Source of the DNA: Actinomycetota bacterium
Lineage (GTDB): Bacteria; Actinomycetota; Actinomycetes; Actinomycetales; Microbacteriaceae
Length of the DNA stretch: 7,426 nucleotides
Direction: 5' to 3'
NCBI GenBank assembly: GCA_009703845.1
Contig: WLFI01000030.1
Span: 1 to 7,426, forward strand
This document shows, in pieces, positions 1 through 5,666 of this stretch (its first letter is position 1; every line of letters begins with the position of its first letter). Below the pieces are notes generated by a model. That model was not told where the DNA came from. It searched no databases and saw only the letters and a list, made by a program, of their open reading frames with translations. A program made the translations under genes and the position numbers.

Positions 1-138
1 CAGGTTCACTACACCGACGTTAGGTTCGATGGTTGCGAACGGGTAGTTCGCCGCCAGAACGTTGTTCTTGGTGAGTGCATTGAAGAGGGTCGACTTGCCA
101 ACATTTGGCAGTCCCACGATTCCGATAGTTAGGGCCAC
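1..138 (-). CDS. ychF: YchF/OLA1-family redox-regulated ATPase, N-terminal part
   Basis: Only the first 46 codons are inside the window; the gene continues past the left edge. The translation opens with [20 protein letters not shown], and the P-loop GLPNVGKST lies at residues 9-17. This is followed by the switch I region with [12 protein letters not shown] at 31-42, a combination typical of the YchF branch of the TRAFAC GTPases (known of the family). YchF proteins prefer ATP, bind the ribosome, and act in stress and translation control. The start is GTG (136-138 on the plus strand), placed so that the P-loop sits at the usual distance from the N-terminus. I see no Shine-Dalgarno before it; a -10-like TAAACT ends six bases upstream, which suggests a leaderless mRNA. 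It is divergent from the collagen-like gene. The family call is confident; whether the rest of the gene is intact cannot be seen. Confidence 0.93.
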   Translation of the reverse strand, partial: MALTIGIVGLPNVGKSTLFNALTKNNVLAANYPFATIEPNVGVVNL

Positions 139-150
139 TTGACGAGTTTA
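139..150 (-). promoter_or_regulatory. Candidate leaderless -10 element for ychF
   Basis: On the minus strand TAAACT (150 to 145) is followed by six bases and then the GTG start. This fits the actinobacterial TANNNT -10 placed so that transcription begins at or next to the start codon. No -35 resembling TTGACA is seen at 16-18 bases upstream, and no Shine-Dalgarno is present. It is an inference from position and sequence only. Confidence 0.45.
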
Positions 151-240
151 GTCTCGAGCGGGCGAGAGGGCGCGGCTTTGCTTTATGGAATCGTTACGAA
201 GTGTTCACCATAGATAGACGCGATAAACCCCAACAGCCAC

Positions 241-284
241 TTGGTAGCCCCTATCGTTGCGCTAATAGTTGAAATTTCTGGAGG
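241..284 (+). promoter_or_regulatory. Weak candidate promoter and strong RBS of the collagen-like gene
   Basis: GGAGG at 280-284, six bases before the GTG at 291, is a good Shine-Dalgarno and decides the start. Upstream, TTGGTA (241-246) and TAATAG (263-268) are 16 bases apart and would give a transcript start near 275; this promoter guess is weak. The rest of the 139-290 gap holds a short inverted repeat TCGT-T-ACGA (191-199) but nothing else I can name. Confidence 0.35.
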
Positions 285-290
285 CCACAA

Positions 291-1082
291 GTGATCGCAA
301 GTTCAAGAAAAAGCATTCTCGCCGCAGCATCAGTTGTGGCTCTAACTCTGACTGGGCTGGGAGTTTCTGCGATTGCAGCAACCTCAGCAAAAAACAATGC
401 CGCCACTGGTTATGTCGTCTGTGTGTCAAAAGCCAATGGCGACATGAAGCTTCGCACCAAATCTACGTGCCCGGCAGGCTTCACAACCAAGGTGTTTGGA
501 GCTAAGGGCCCAGTTGGTTTGACTGGCGCCGATGGGCAAGCGGGCCCAGCAGGTGTTCAAGGCCCTAAGGGTGACCTTGGGCAACAAGGCGTTCAAGGTC
601 CCGAAGGTCTTCCAGGGCTTGACGGCCCGCAGGGCGAACAAGGCATTCAAGGCCCGCAGGGTGAACCTGGGCTTGATGGCTCGGCAGCCACTGTTTACAC
701 GGGTTACGACGGGGGTCAAGACAACGTACTAATTGCATGGTCAGGAACTGACGCCGACTATAAGTTAGCCGTTACTTCTACCGCTTTGCCTGCGGGGAAA
801 TACTTGGTTACAGCTAACTCAAGTTTCCGCGCTCTGGGTGGAGGTCCATTAGACGATGCTGAATGCTGGGTGGCCCTCGACTCCTTACCTCTATTCAGCG
901 GAGGAATTCAAATGATCGTTGACACCTATTCTGGCGCTCCTGTTTCCGTCCAGGCTGTAATTGACATCCCTGAGGGTGGAAGCACCGTGAGTTTTCAGTG
1001 CATGAGAATAGGCACAGCGACAAACATGACCAACTTCGACACTTTTATCAGCGCCTTGAAGATTGGCTTTGTGAACCCGTAG
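291..1082 (+). CDS. Secreted collagen-like protein with C-terminal beta-rich domain
   Basis: A 263-residue protein with three visible parts. Residues 1-29 form a signal peptide: basic RK at 6-7, a hydrophobic core (ILAAASVVALTLTGLGV), and an AIA cleavage motif at 27-29. Residues 40-69 carry a short module with two cysteines (C44, C60) in the pattern YVVCVSKANG...STCPAGF, which precedes the collagen stretch in many actinobacterial relatives (from memory of the family). Residues 70-132 are 21 uninterrupted Gly-X-Y triplets, including one PKGD, a known triple-helix-stabilising Lys-Gly-Asp arrangement. Residues 133-263 are rich in predicted beta strands, with PAGKYLVTANSSF and PEGGSTVSFQC and cysteines C192 and C237, resembling a C1q/TNF-like jelly-roll trimerisation domain (inference). 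There is no sortase motif or C-terminal membrane anchor, so it is probably released or held non-covalently. The start is GTG with a GGAGG six bases upstream. Function is unknown; surface adhesion or a cell-envelope role is possible. Confidence 0.88.
   Translation: MIASSRKSILAAASVVALTLTGLGVSAIAATSAKNNAATGYVVCVSKANGDMKLRTKSTCPAGFTTKVFGAKGPVGLTGADGQAGPAGVQGPKGDLGQQGVQGPEGLPGLDGPQGEQGIQGPQGEPGLDGSAATVYTGYDGGQDNVLIAWSGTDADYKLAVTSTALPAGKYLVTANSSFRALGGGPLDDAECWVALDSLPLFSGGIQMIVDTYSGAPVSVQAVIDIPEGGSTVSFQCMRIGTATNMTNFDTFISALKIGFVNP
498..686 (+). repeat. Collagen Gly-X-Y repeat region (21 triplets)
   Basis: Nine-base-phased repeat coding for residues 70-132 of the collagen-like protein. A longer unit, G(V/I)QGP(K/E/Q)G, recurs at residues 88, 100 and 118 (plus-strand 552, 588 and 642), so spacings are 36 and 54 bases, both multiples of nine. 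The third-position differences between copies show the repeat is not freshly duplicated. Such a tract can expand or contract by slippage or recombination without breaking the frame. Confidence 0.85.
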
Positions 1083-1095
1083 GGATAATCTCGAA

Positions 1096-1107
1096 CATAA
1101 TTTAGGG
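1096..1107 (+). promoter_or_regulatory. Candidate leaderless -10 element for the exonuclease
   Basis: CATAAT (1096-1101, five of six matches to TATAAT) ends six bases before the ATG at 1108. The only purine-rich run, AGGG, touches the ATG and is too close to work as a Shine-Dalgarno. No convincing -35 is seen. The gap to the collagen-like gene is just 25 bases, so co-transcription with that gene is the alternative. Confidence 0.4.
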
Positions 1108-1671
1108 ATGCCCCTCGACTTCACCGCCATCGACTTTGAAACCGCAAATGGTTCACCCGCGAGCCCGTGCGCGGTTGGTTTGGTGAAGGTTCGCGACGCA
1201 AAAATAGTCGACACTTTTGCGGTTTTGATTCAACCGCCGAGCCCGAACGACTGGTTCAGCGAGCACAACATCAAGGTTCATGGCATTCGCCCGAGTGACG
1301 TGATCGATGCTCCAACCTGGGCCGAAGCGCTCGACCTAATGCTTCACTTCATCGATGGCGACGACCTCGTGGCGCACAACGCCGGTTTTGACATGGGCGT
1401 GCTGCGAGCATCCGCTGGGTTGATCAATGCGCCGCTACCTAGCCTGAACTACGCCTGCTCGCTGATGATTTCGCGCAAAACCTACAATCTCGAGTCATAC
1501 CGACTGAACGCGGTTGCCTATGCGATTGGGCACGAAGAGTTTGACCACCACGATGCTCTAGCCGACTCGGATGCCTGCGCCAGAGTCATCATTCACGCAG
1601 CCGATCGGCACGGGGTTGACTCGCTTGCCGAACTCGCGGCAGCGGTGAAGCACGAGATTAAAGCGCTCTAG
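1108..1671 (+). CDS. DEDDh-family 3'-5' exonuclease (DnaQ/Pol III epsilon-like)
   Basis: A 187-residue protein of the DnaQ-like exonuclease superfamily. Exo I is FTAIDFETAN with D9 and E11. Exo II is VAHNAGFD, with D95. Exo III is HHDALADSDA, with H148 and D153 in the H-x4-D arrangement that defines the DEDDh branch. All four acidic metal ligands and the general-base histidine are present, so it should remove 3' nucleotides from DNA or RNA in the cytoplasm. It contains only the nuclease domain: there is no BRCT, UvrC-like or polymerase-binding extension. It resembles stand-alone actinobacterial exonucleases rather than the replicative epsilon subunit, whose role is therefore not assigned. The ATG start sits five residues before the conserved strand that begins at F5. 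It converges on mmsA, sharing the bases CTAG, which supply both stop codons. The exact substrate cannot be read from the sequence. Confidence 0.9.
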   Translation: MPLDFTAIDFETANGSPASPCAVGLVKVRDAKIVDTFAVLIQPPSPNDWFSEHNIKVHGIRPSDVIDAPTWAEALDLMLHFIDGDDLVAHNAGFDMGVLRASAGLINAPLPSLNYACSLMISRKTYNLESYRLNAVAYAIGHEEFDHHDALADSDACARVIIHAADRHGVDSLAELAAAVKHEIKAL

Positions 1672-3158
1672 TCGTTTTGCGGAAAGCCCAGGTTGATTCC
1701 GCCGTGGCTTGGGTCTAGCCAGCGCTGCGTGACGGCCTTGGTCTTGGTGTAGAAGCGAATGCCGTCTGCGCCGTGAGCCTTGAGGTCACCGAAAATGCTG
1801 GCCTTGTCGCCACCGAACGAGAATGTGGCTACCGGAACCGGAATTGGCACGTTGATGCCGATCATGCCGACCTCTACTTCGCGCTGGAATCGACGTGCAG
1901 CGCCACCGTCGTTGGTGAAGATCGCGGTTCCGTTGCCGAACTGGCTGGCATTGATTAGCGCGACACCCTCTTCATAGCTGGCGACGCGAATTACCGAGAG
2001 CACCGGGCCGAAGATTTCATCGAGGTAGACGTGCGAGGTGGTCGGCACTCGGTCGATCAAGGTTGGGCCGAGCCAGAAACCGTTTTCGTCGCCGTCTGGG
2101 GTGACACTGCGGCCATCAATCACGACTTCTGCACCGTCGGCTAGCGCCATAGGAATGTAGCTGGCAACCTTGTCGCGGTGCTCGCGAGTAATCAGCGGCC
2201 CCATGTCGCAAGAACGACGTCCATCACCGGTCTTGAGCGGAATCATTCGCTCGGCAATCTTGGCAACGAGACGGTCGGCAACCGGTTCGACTACAACCAA
2301 TGCGCTGATTGCCATGCAACGCTCGCCTGCCGAACCGAAGCCGGCATTGATTGCGGCGTCGGCGGCAAGGTCTAGGTCAGCATCCGGCAAAACCAACATG
2401 TGGTTCTTAGCGCCACCGAGCGACTGAACTCGCTTGCCCGCGGCCGTTGCCTTTTCATAGACATACTTGGCGATCGGGGTCGAGCCGACGAACGAGACGG
2501 CTTTGATGCTCGGATGCGCGAGCAAACCGTCGACGGCCACCTTGTCACCCTGCAGAACGTTGAACACACCGTTCGGAAGGCCCGCCTCGGTGAGCAGCTC
2601 CGCGATCCAAATCGCGGCACTCGGGTCTTTTTCGCTCGGCTTGAGCACCACGGTGTTGCCGGTGGCTAGTGCAATCGGGAAAAACCACATCGGCACCATG
2701 GCCGGAAAGTTGAATGGGCTGATGATGGCCACTGGCCCGAGTGGCTGGCGAAGGCTAAAGACATCGACGCCGGTCGAAACCTGCTCGCTGTGCTCACCCT
2801 TGGCTAGGTGCGGCGCACCGAGGGCAAATTCGACAACCTCTTGGCCGCGGGTGACCTCACCCAGTGCATCCGAGAGCACTTTGCCGTGTTCTTCGGTGAT
2901 GATCGCGGCGAGTTCGGGCTTGCGGGCGTTGAGCAACTCACGAAACTTGAACAAAATCTGCTGGCGGTTAGCCCAAGACATGTCGCGCCAGGCCGCGAAG
3001 GCATTGGTCGCAGCGGTGACGGCCGAATCGACGTCGGTGGCATCAGCGAGCACAACCTGCTTGGTCACCACTCCCCTGGCTGGGTCGTAAACGTCGAAAA
3101 GTCGACTGCTTGAACCTGCGGTTTGTTGACCATTGATGTGGTGCAAAATCTTGTGCAT
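1668..3158 (-). CDS. mmsA: CoA-acylating methylmalonate-semialdehyde dehydrogenase
   Basis: A 496-residue aldehyde dehydrogenase of normal family length. It should oxidise methylmalonate semialdehyde, and malonate semialdehyde, to propanoyl-CoA or acetyl-CoA with NAD+ and CoA, in valine/propanoate or myo-inositol breakdown. Family marks seen: PFNFPAMVPMWFFP at 148-161 with the oxyanion Asn150; GSTPIA at 225-230 in the NAD-binding region; LGGAKNH at 247-253; the catalytic cysteine C281 in GERCMA; INVPIPVPV at 435-443; and the closing FYTKTKAVTQRW at 469-480. The general-base Glu of hydrolytic aldehyde dehydrogenases (E in ELGG) is a serine here (S246). Loss of that Glu is known for the CoA-dependent members and supports the assignment. 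No other pathway gene is adjacent, so valine versus inositol (iolA) use cannot be settled. Its ATG has no Shine-Dalgarno; TAGACT lies six bases upstream. It is divergent from rmuC. Confidence 0.93.
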   Translation of the reverse strand: MHKILHHINGQQTAGSSSRLFDVYDPARGVVTKQVVLADATDVDSAVTAATNAFAAWRDMSWANRQQILFKFRELLNARKPELAAIITEEHGKVLSDALGEVTRGQEVVEFALGAPHLAKGEHSEQVSTGVDVFSLRQPLGPVAIISPFNFPAMVPMWFFPIALATGNTVVLKPSEKDPSAAIWIAELLTEAGLPNGVFNVLQGDKVAVDGLLAHPSIKAVSFVGSTPIAKYVYEKATAAGKRVQSLGGAKNHMLVLPDADLDLAADAAINAGFGSAGERCMAISALVVVEPVADRLVAKIAERMIPLKTGDGRRSCDMGPLITREHRDKVASYIPMALADGAEVVIDGRSVTPDGDENGFWLGPTLIDRVPTTSHVYLDEIFGPVLSVIRVASYEEGVALINASQFGNGTAIFTNDGGAARRFQREVEVGMIGINVPIPVPVATFSFGGDKASIFGDLKAHGADGIRFYTKTKAVTQRWLDPSHGGINLGFPQND

Positions 3159-3170
3159 ATGGCGAGTCTA
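3159..3170 (-). promoter_or_regulatory. Candidate leaderless -10 element for mmsA
   Basis: On the minus strand TAGACT (3170 to 3165) is followed by CGCCAT and then the ATG at 3158. It fits TANNNT at the leaderless distance, and no Shine-Dalgarno is present. No TTGACA-like -35 is found at the expected place, where an inverted repeat lies instead. Confidence 0.45.
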
Positions 3171-3172
3171 TT

Positions 3173-3203
3173 GCTGGGCGCGGATGCTGCGCGATAGCCC
3201 AGC
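3173..3203. promoter_or_regulatory. Inverted repeat over the mmsA promoter, possible operator
   Basis: GCTGGGC (3173-3179) and GCCCAGC (3197-3203) form a perfect 7-base inverted repeat with 17 bases between. CCCAG (3198-3202) pairs a second time with CTGGG at 3208-3212, so three copies of the same half site lie within 40 bases. The left arm falls between the presumed -10 and -35 of mmsA, where repressors often bind. The regulator is unknown and no regulator gene is visible. An RNA hairpin role is less likely, because the repeat would lie upstream of the proposed mmsA start and about 60-100 bases before rmuC. Confidence 0.35.
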
Positions 3204-3256
3204 GGCACTGGGAGTAGTTCGTGCTCGGCGTGCCCGCATAAAAAGTCTGCGGTGGC

Positions 3257-3271
3257 TGATACCTTGCCCAC
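3257..3271 (+). promoter_or_regulatory. Candidate extended -10, leaderless promoter of rmuC
   Basis: TGATACCTT (3257-3265) has the TGn extension followed by TACCTT, which ends six bases before the ATG at 3272. No Shine-Dalgarno lies in GCCCAC between them. An extended -10 can work without a good -35, and none is seen here. Confidence 0.45.
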
Positions 3272-4495
3272 ATGGAGATTGTTTATCTGGCACTAGGAAT
3301 CGCACTCGGCACCGTCTTGGGTTGGTTGGTGGCATCGCTGCGCAAAAAAGCCGCACCCGCCGCAGATCAGGCGGCGGCAATCGAAACGGCTTCGCTGCTC
3401 GCTGCAAAAACCGAGGCGGTAAGTCGCCTCGAAGCGCAAATTGTCGACCTTCGCGCCCAGATCGCCAAAGATACAGAAACCAACCTTTTGGCGGCCGAAA
3501 TTAAGCCGGTTAAAGAGTCACTTGCCGCCATGACCGAAACGGTGGCAACCCTGCAGCGACAGCGCGCCACCCAGGTGGGCGAGCTTCAAGCTCAGATTCA
3601 AAATGTCGTCGAGTCAAATGACAAGATTCGTCGCGAGGCCGCGGCTCTATCGCAAGCCATGTCTTCAAACAGTGTTCGCGGTGTCTGGGGCGAAACTCAA
3701 CTCCGTCGCCTCGTTGAACTTGCTGGCCTGTTAAAGCACGCCGACTTCGACGAGCAAGCCACGATTTCAACCGGTGATTCATCTGGCCGTGCCGACATGA
3801 TCATTCGCCTACCCGGCTCAAAGTCGCTGGCGATCGATTCAAAGGTCCCTTTCAACTCATATCAGGCAGCCTCGGCAATTTCAGAACTTGCCACCGGCGA
3901 AGACGCTGATCGTCGCAAGAAGTTGCTCGAAGAGCACGTCAAGGCCATGAAGGGCCACATCGATGCCTTGGCTACTCGTTCTTATTGGTCTGGCCTAGAC
4001 TCCAGCCCCGACTTTGTCATCGCCTTCGTGCCGAGCGAGTCTTTGCTTTCGGCAGCACTCGACCTAGACAACACGCTGCTCGAATATGCCTTCAAGAAAA
4101 ACGTCGCTCTAGCCTCACCGGTGAGCCTTTTCTCGGTGCTAAAAACCATCAACTACATCTGGCGCCAGAACGCCGACGAGGGCTCACTGCGCACCATGAT
4201 CAAGTTGGGCAAAGAGCTCTATGAGCGCGTAGGAAAGGTCACCGAGCTCGCCGACAAGCTTGGCCGCTCAATTGGCGCTACGGTCAAGGACTACAACTCT
4301 TTCGTCTCAAGCTTCGAGCGACGCATGCTGGTGACAGCCCGCAAGCTCAACGATCTTGACGAGAACGAACTTGGCACCAGCGACATTCCAGAGCCAAAGC
4401 AAATCGAATCGTCAACCGACAATTTCACCGCAAGCGAGGCCTCGACCGCCGACGCCCTAGAGGCTGAAATCGTCGAAGAAAACGACAATAAGTAA
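3272..4495 (+). CDS. rmuC: RmuC-family DNA recombination/maintenance protein
   Basis: A 407-residue protein with the standard RmuC layout. Residues 1-22 are a membrane segment (VYLALGIALGTVLGWLVASL) followed by basic RKK, so the bulk faces the cytoplasm. Residues about 30-130 are Ala/Gln/Glu-rich and likely coiled coil. The nuclease-like core runs from VRGVWGETQLRRLVELAGL (135-153) through RADMIIRLP (173-181) and LAIDSKVPF (186-194), giving a PD-(D/E)xK-like set E141, D175, D189 and K191. Later family marks are FVPSE (252-256) and YIWRQN (295-300). The tail (about 360-407) is acidic and poorly conserved. In E. coli, rmuC loss raises recombination at inverted repeats; the biochemical activity is not settled. 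It has a presumed leaderless promoter and stands alone, divergent from mmsA. Confidence 0.93.
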   Translation: MEIVYLALGIALGTVLGWLVASLRKKAAPAADQAAAIETASLLAAKTEAVSRLEAQIVDLRAQIAKDTETNLLAAEIKPVKESLAAMTETVATLQRQRATQVGELQAQIQNVVESNDKIRREAAALSQAMSSNSVRGVWGETQLRRLVELAGLLKHADFDEQATISTGDSSGRADMIIRLPGSKSLAIDSKVPFNSYQAASAISELATGEDADRRKKLLEEHVKAMKGHIDALATRSYWSGLDSSPDFVIAFVPSESLLSAALDLDNTLLEYAFKKNVALASPVSLFSVLKTINYIWRQNADEGSLRTMIKLGKELYERVGKVTELADKLGRSIGATVKDYNSFVSSFERRMLVTARKLNDLDENELGTSDIPEPKQIESSTDNFTASEASTADALEAEIVEENDNK

Positions 4496-4498
4496 CGG

Positions 4499-4520
4499 TT
4501 TTAAAAAGCCCCTCTTTTAG
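4499..4520 (+). other. A/T-rich tract after rmuC, doubtful terminator
   Basis: Four bases after the rmuC stop comes a T/A-rich run with AAAAG, CCCCT, CTTTT (4504-4518), which can fold only into a five-pair, mostly A-T stem. This looks like one arm of a terminator lacking its GC-rich partner. I would not rely on it to end transcription. Confidence 0.15.
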
Positions 4521-4542
4521 TTCTTGCCATAGGGCGCATGGC

Positions 4543-4637
4543 TATACTTTTACGAGAACGCCGACGATGAGGTCTGCCGATAGCGCGCCACTTTCTGTGG
4601 CCACTTCAAATGAATTTTCATGTCTTAGGAGACTCCT
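4543..4637 (+). promoter_or_regulatory. Promoter -10, leader and RBS of the sugar kinase
   Basis: TATACT (4543-4548) is a good -10 and would start a transcript near 4555, giving a leader of about 83 bases. No good -35 lies 17 bases upstream; TTGCCA (4524-4529) is only 13 bases away. The leader contains a small hairpin, GCCAC (4587-4591) and GTGGC (4597-4601) around a TTTCT loop. AGGAGA (4627-4632), five bases before the ATG at 4638, is a strong Shine-Dalgarno. This contrasts with the leaderless start of the gene just before it. Confidence 0.5.
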
Positions 4638-5666
4638 ATGCCTGGCACCAACGTTGGTTCACCAATCGTCACCTTGACGCCAGCTCCTACCCTTGACCGC
4701 ACCTACTTTGTTAGTAACCTGCACTCAGGTGGAGTCAACCGCGCCGACGCCGTAGGCGAAGAACTTGCCGGCAAGGGCATCAACGTATCTAGAGGCCTCT
4801 TCTTGGCTGGCATCGAAGCACCTGGCGTGGTGCCAATTGGAAACTCTGACCCTGGCGTTCTTGCTCGAACCGGAAGTGACGGCATGTTGCTGCCGCTCTG
4901 GGTAGACGGAACACTTCGCGTATCGACCACCATCGTTGAGCACAACGGGCCGACCACCAAGGTAAACGAATCGCCTCGCCCGCTCAGTGAACAAGACTGG
5001 AACGCCATCGTTGAACTCACCGAACGAACCGTTCGTGAGAACAATGCAAAGTGGCTGGTGGTTGCTGGTGCACTTCCGGTCAACAAGTCGACCGGGACCT
5101 TCGTAGACCTCACCCCAATTTTTGATCGAATGGATGCGCTCGGAGTTCGAGTAGCACTCGACACCTCTGGCGAACCCCTCAACATCTGGGCCCGAAGCGG
5201 CCGTGCGGCCATCATCAAGCCAAACGCCGAAGAACTAGCCTCGGCCGTTGGTCGCACCTTGCGCACCGTCGGAGACGTAATCGATGCCGCCCGTGAACTC
5301 TGCGAGCACGGCATCGAGACCGTTCTGGCAAGCATGGGTGCAGATGGCATGATTGCGGTCACCAAAGACCGCGAGTGGGCGGCGCGCACACCGCCGGTAA
5401 AGGTCATCAACACCGTAGGTGCCGGCGATGCCACTCTGGCAGGCTTTCTCTCGGCCGTGGTCACCAACCCAGACGCAGATGTTGCAGAACACGGCGTGGG
5501 TTACAACGTGCCGTTGGGTGTTTCAACCGCCGTTCAGTGGGGCGCGATTGCGGTAACGCAGCCGACCTCAGGACTCGAGAACATCGATAACCTGCCAACC
5601 GCGATTCTTGACGAGAACCCAAATCGCGACGTGCTTCTAGAAGAAGTTGCCGAGTTCCGAGGCTAA
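4638..5666 (+). CDS. PfkB-family hexose kinase, 1-phosphofructokinase type
   Basis: A 342-residue ribokinase/PfkB-family kinase. Family marks in order: VTLTPAPTLDRTYFV (11-25), the FruK-like opening; AGKGINVSR (44-52), PfkB signature 1 binding the sugar; TTKVNES (106-112), matching the TKINE substrate loop of 1-phosphofructokinase and tagatose-6-phosphate kinase; GALP (144-147); KPNAEEL (194-200); and the anion hole with catalytic Asp, NTVGAGDATLAGF (258-270), where D264 is the base. It should transfer phosphate from ATP to a phosphorylated ketohexose, most simply fructose-1-phosphate to fructose-1,6-bisphosphate. No fructose PTS gene or fruR-type regulator is next to it; it lies beside glpX and fba instead, so fructose-6-phosphate as substrate is a reasonable alternative. 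The N-terminus is about nine residues longer than in E. coli FruK, but the ATG has a clear AGGAGA. It converges on glpX with overlapping stops. Confidence 0.88.
   Translation: MPGTNVGSPIVTLTPAPTLDRTYFVSNLHSGGVNRADAVGEELAGKGINVSRGLFLAGIEAPGVVPIGNSDPGVLARTGSDGMLLPLWVDGTLRVSTTIVEHNGPTTKVNESPRPLSEQDWNAIVELTERTVRENNAKWLVVAGALPVNKSTGTFVDLTPIFDRMDALGVRVALDTSGEPLNIWARSGRAAIIKPNAEELASAVGRTLRTVGDVIDAARELCEHGIETVLASMGADGMIAVTKDREWAARTPPVKVINTVGAGDATLAGFLSAVVTNPDADVAEHGVGYNVPLGVSTAVQWGAIAVTQPTSGLENIDNLPTAILDENPNRDVLLEEVAEFRG

Noticed and set aside
269..505. A 78-codon frame overlapping the start of the collagen-like gene
   Set aside because: It is the +2 shadow of the signal peptide region, starts at a poor site before the GGAGG, and has no recognisable content.
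532..732. Plus-strand and minus-strand frames through the collagen repeat
   Set aside because: They are out-of-frame readings of the nine-base repeat, giving repetitive basic peptides; the Gly-X-Y frame with signal peptide and RBS explains the region.
2467..3090. A 207-codon open frame on the plus strand opposite mmsA
   Set aside because: It mirrors the mmsA codon pattern, has no family motif, and mmsA is conserved over its full length.
4567..4677. A 36-codon frame starting in the kinase leader and ending inside the kinase gene, as a possible leader peptide
   Set aside because: No Shine-Dalgarno precedes its ATG, the peptide has no run of a regulatory amino acid, and it overlaps the conserved N-terminal coding region in another frame.
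4703..5467. A 254-codon open frame on the minus strand opposite the sugar kinase
   Set aside because: It lies wholly inside a clearly conserved kinase gene, its translation is Ser/Arg/Pro-rich low-complexity without recognisable motifs, and no RBS is evident. It is the usual shadow of codon bias.
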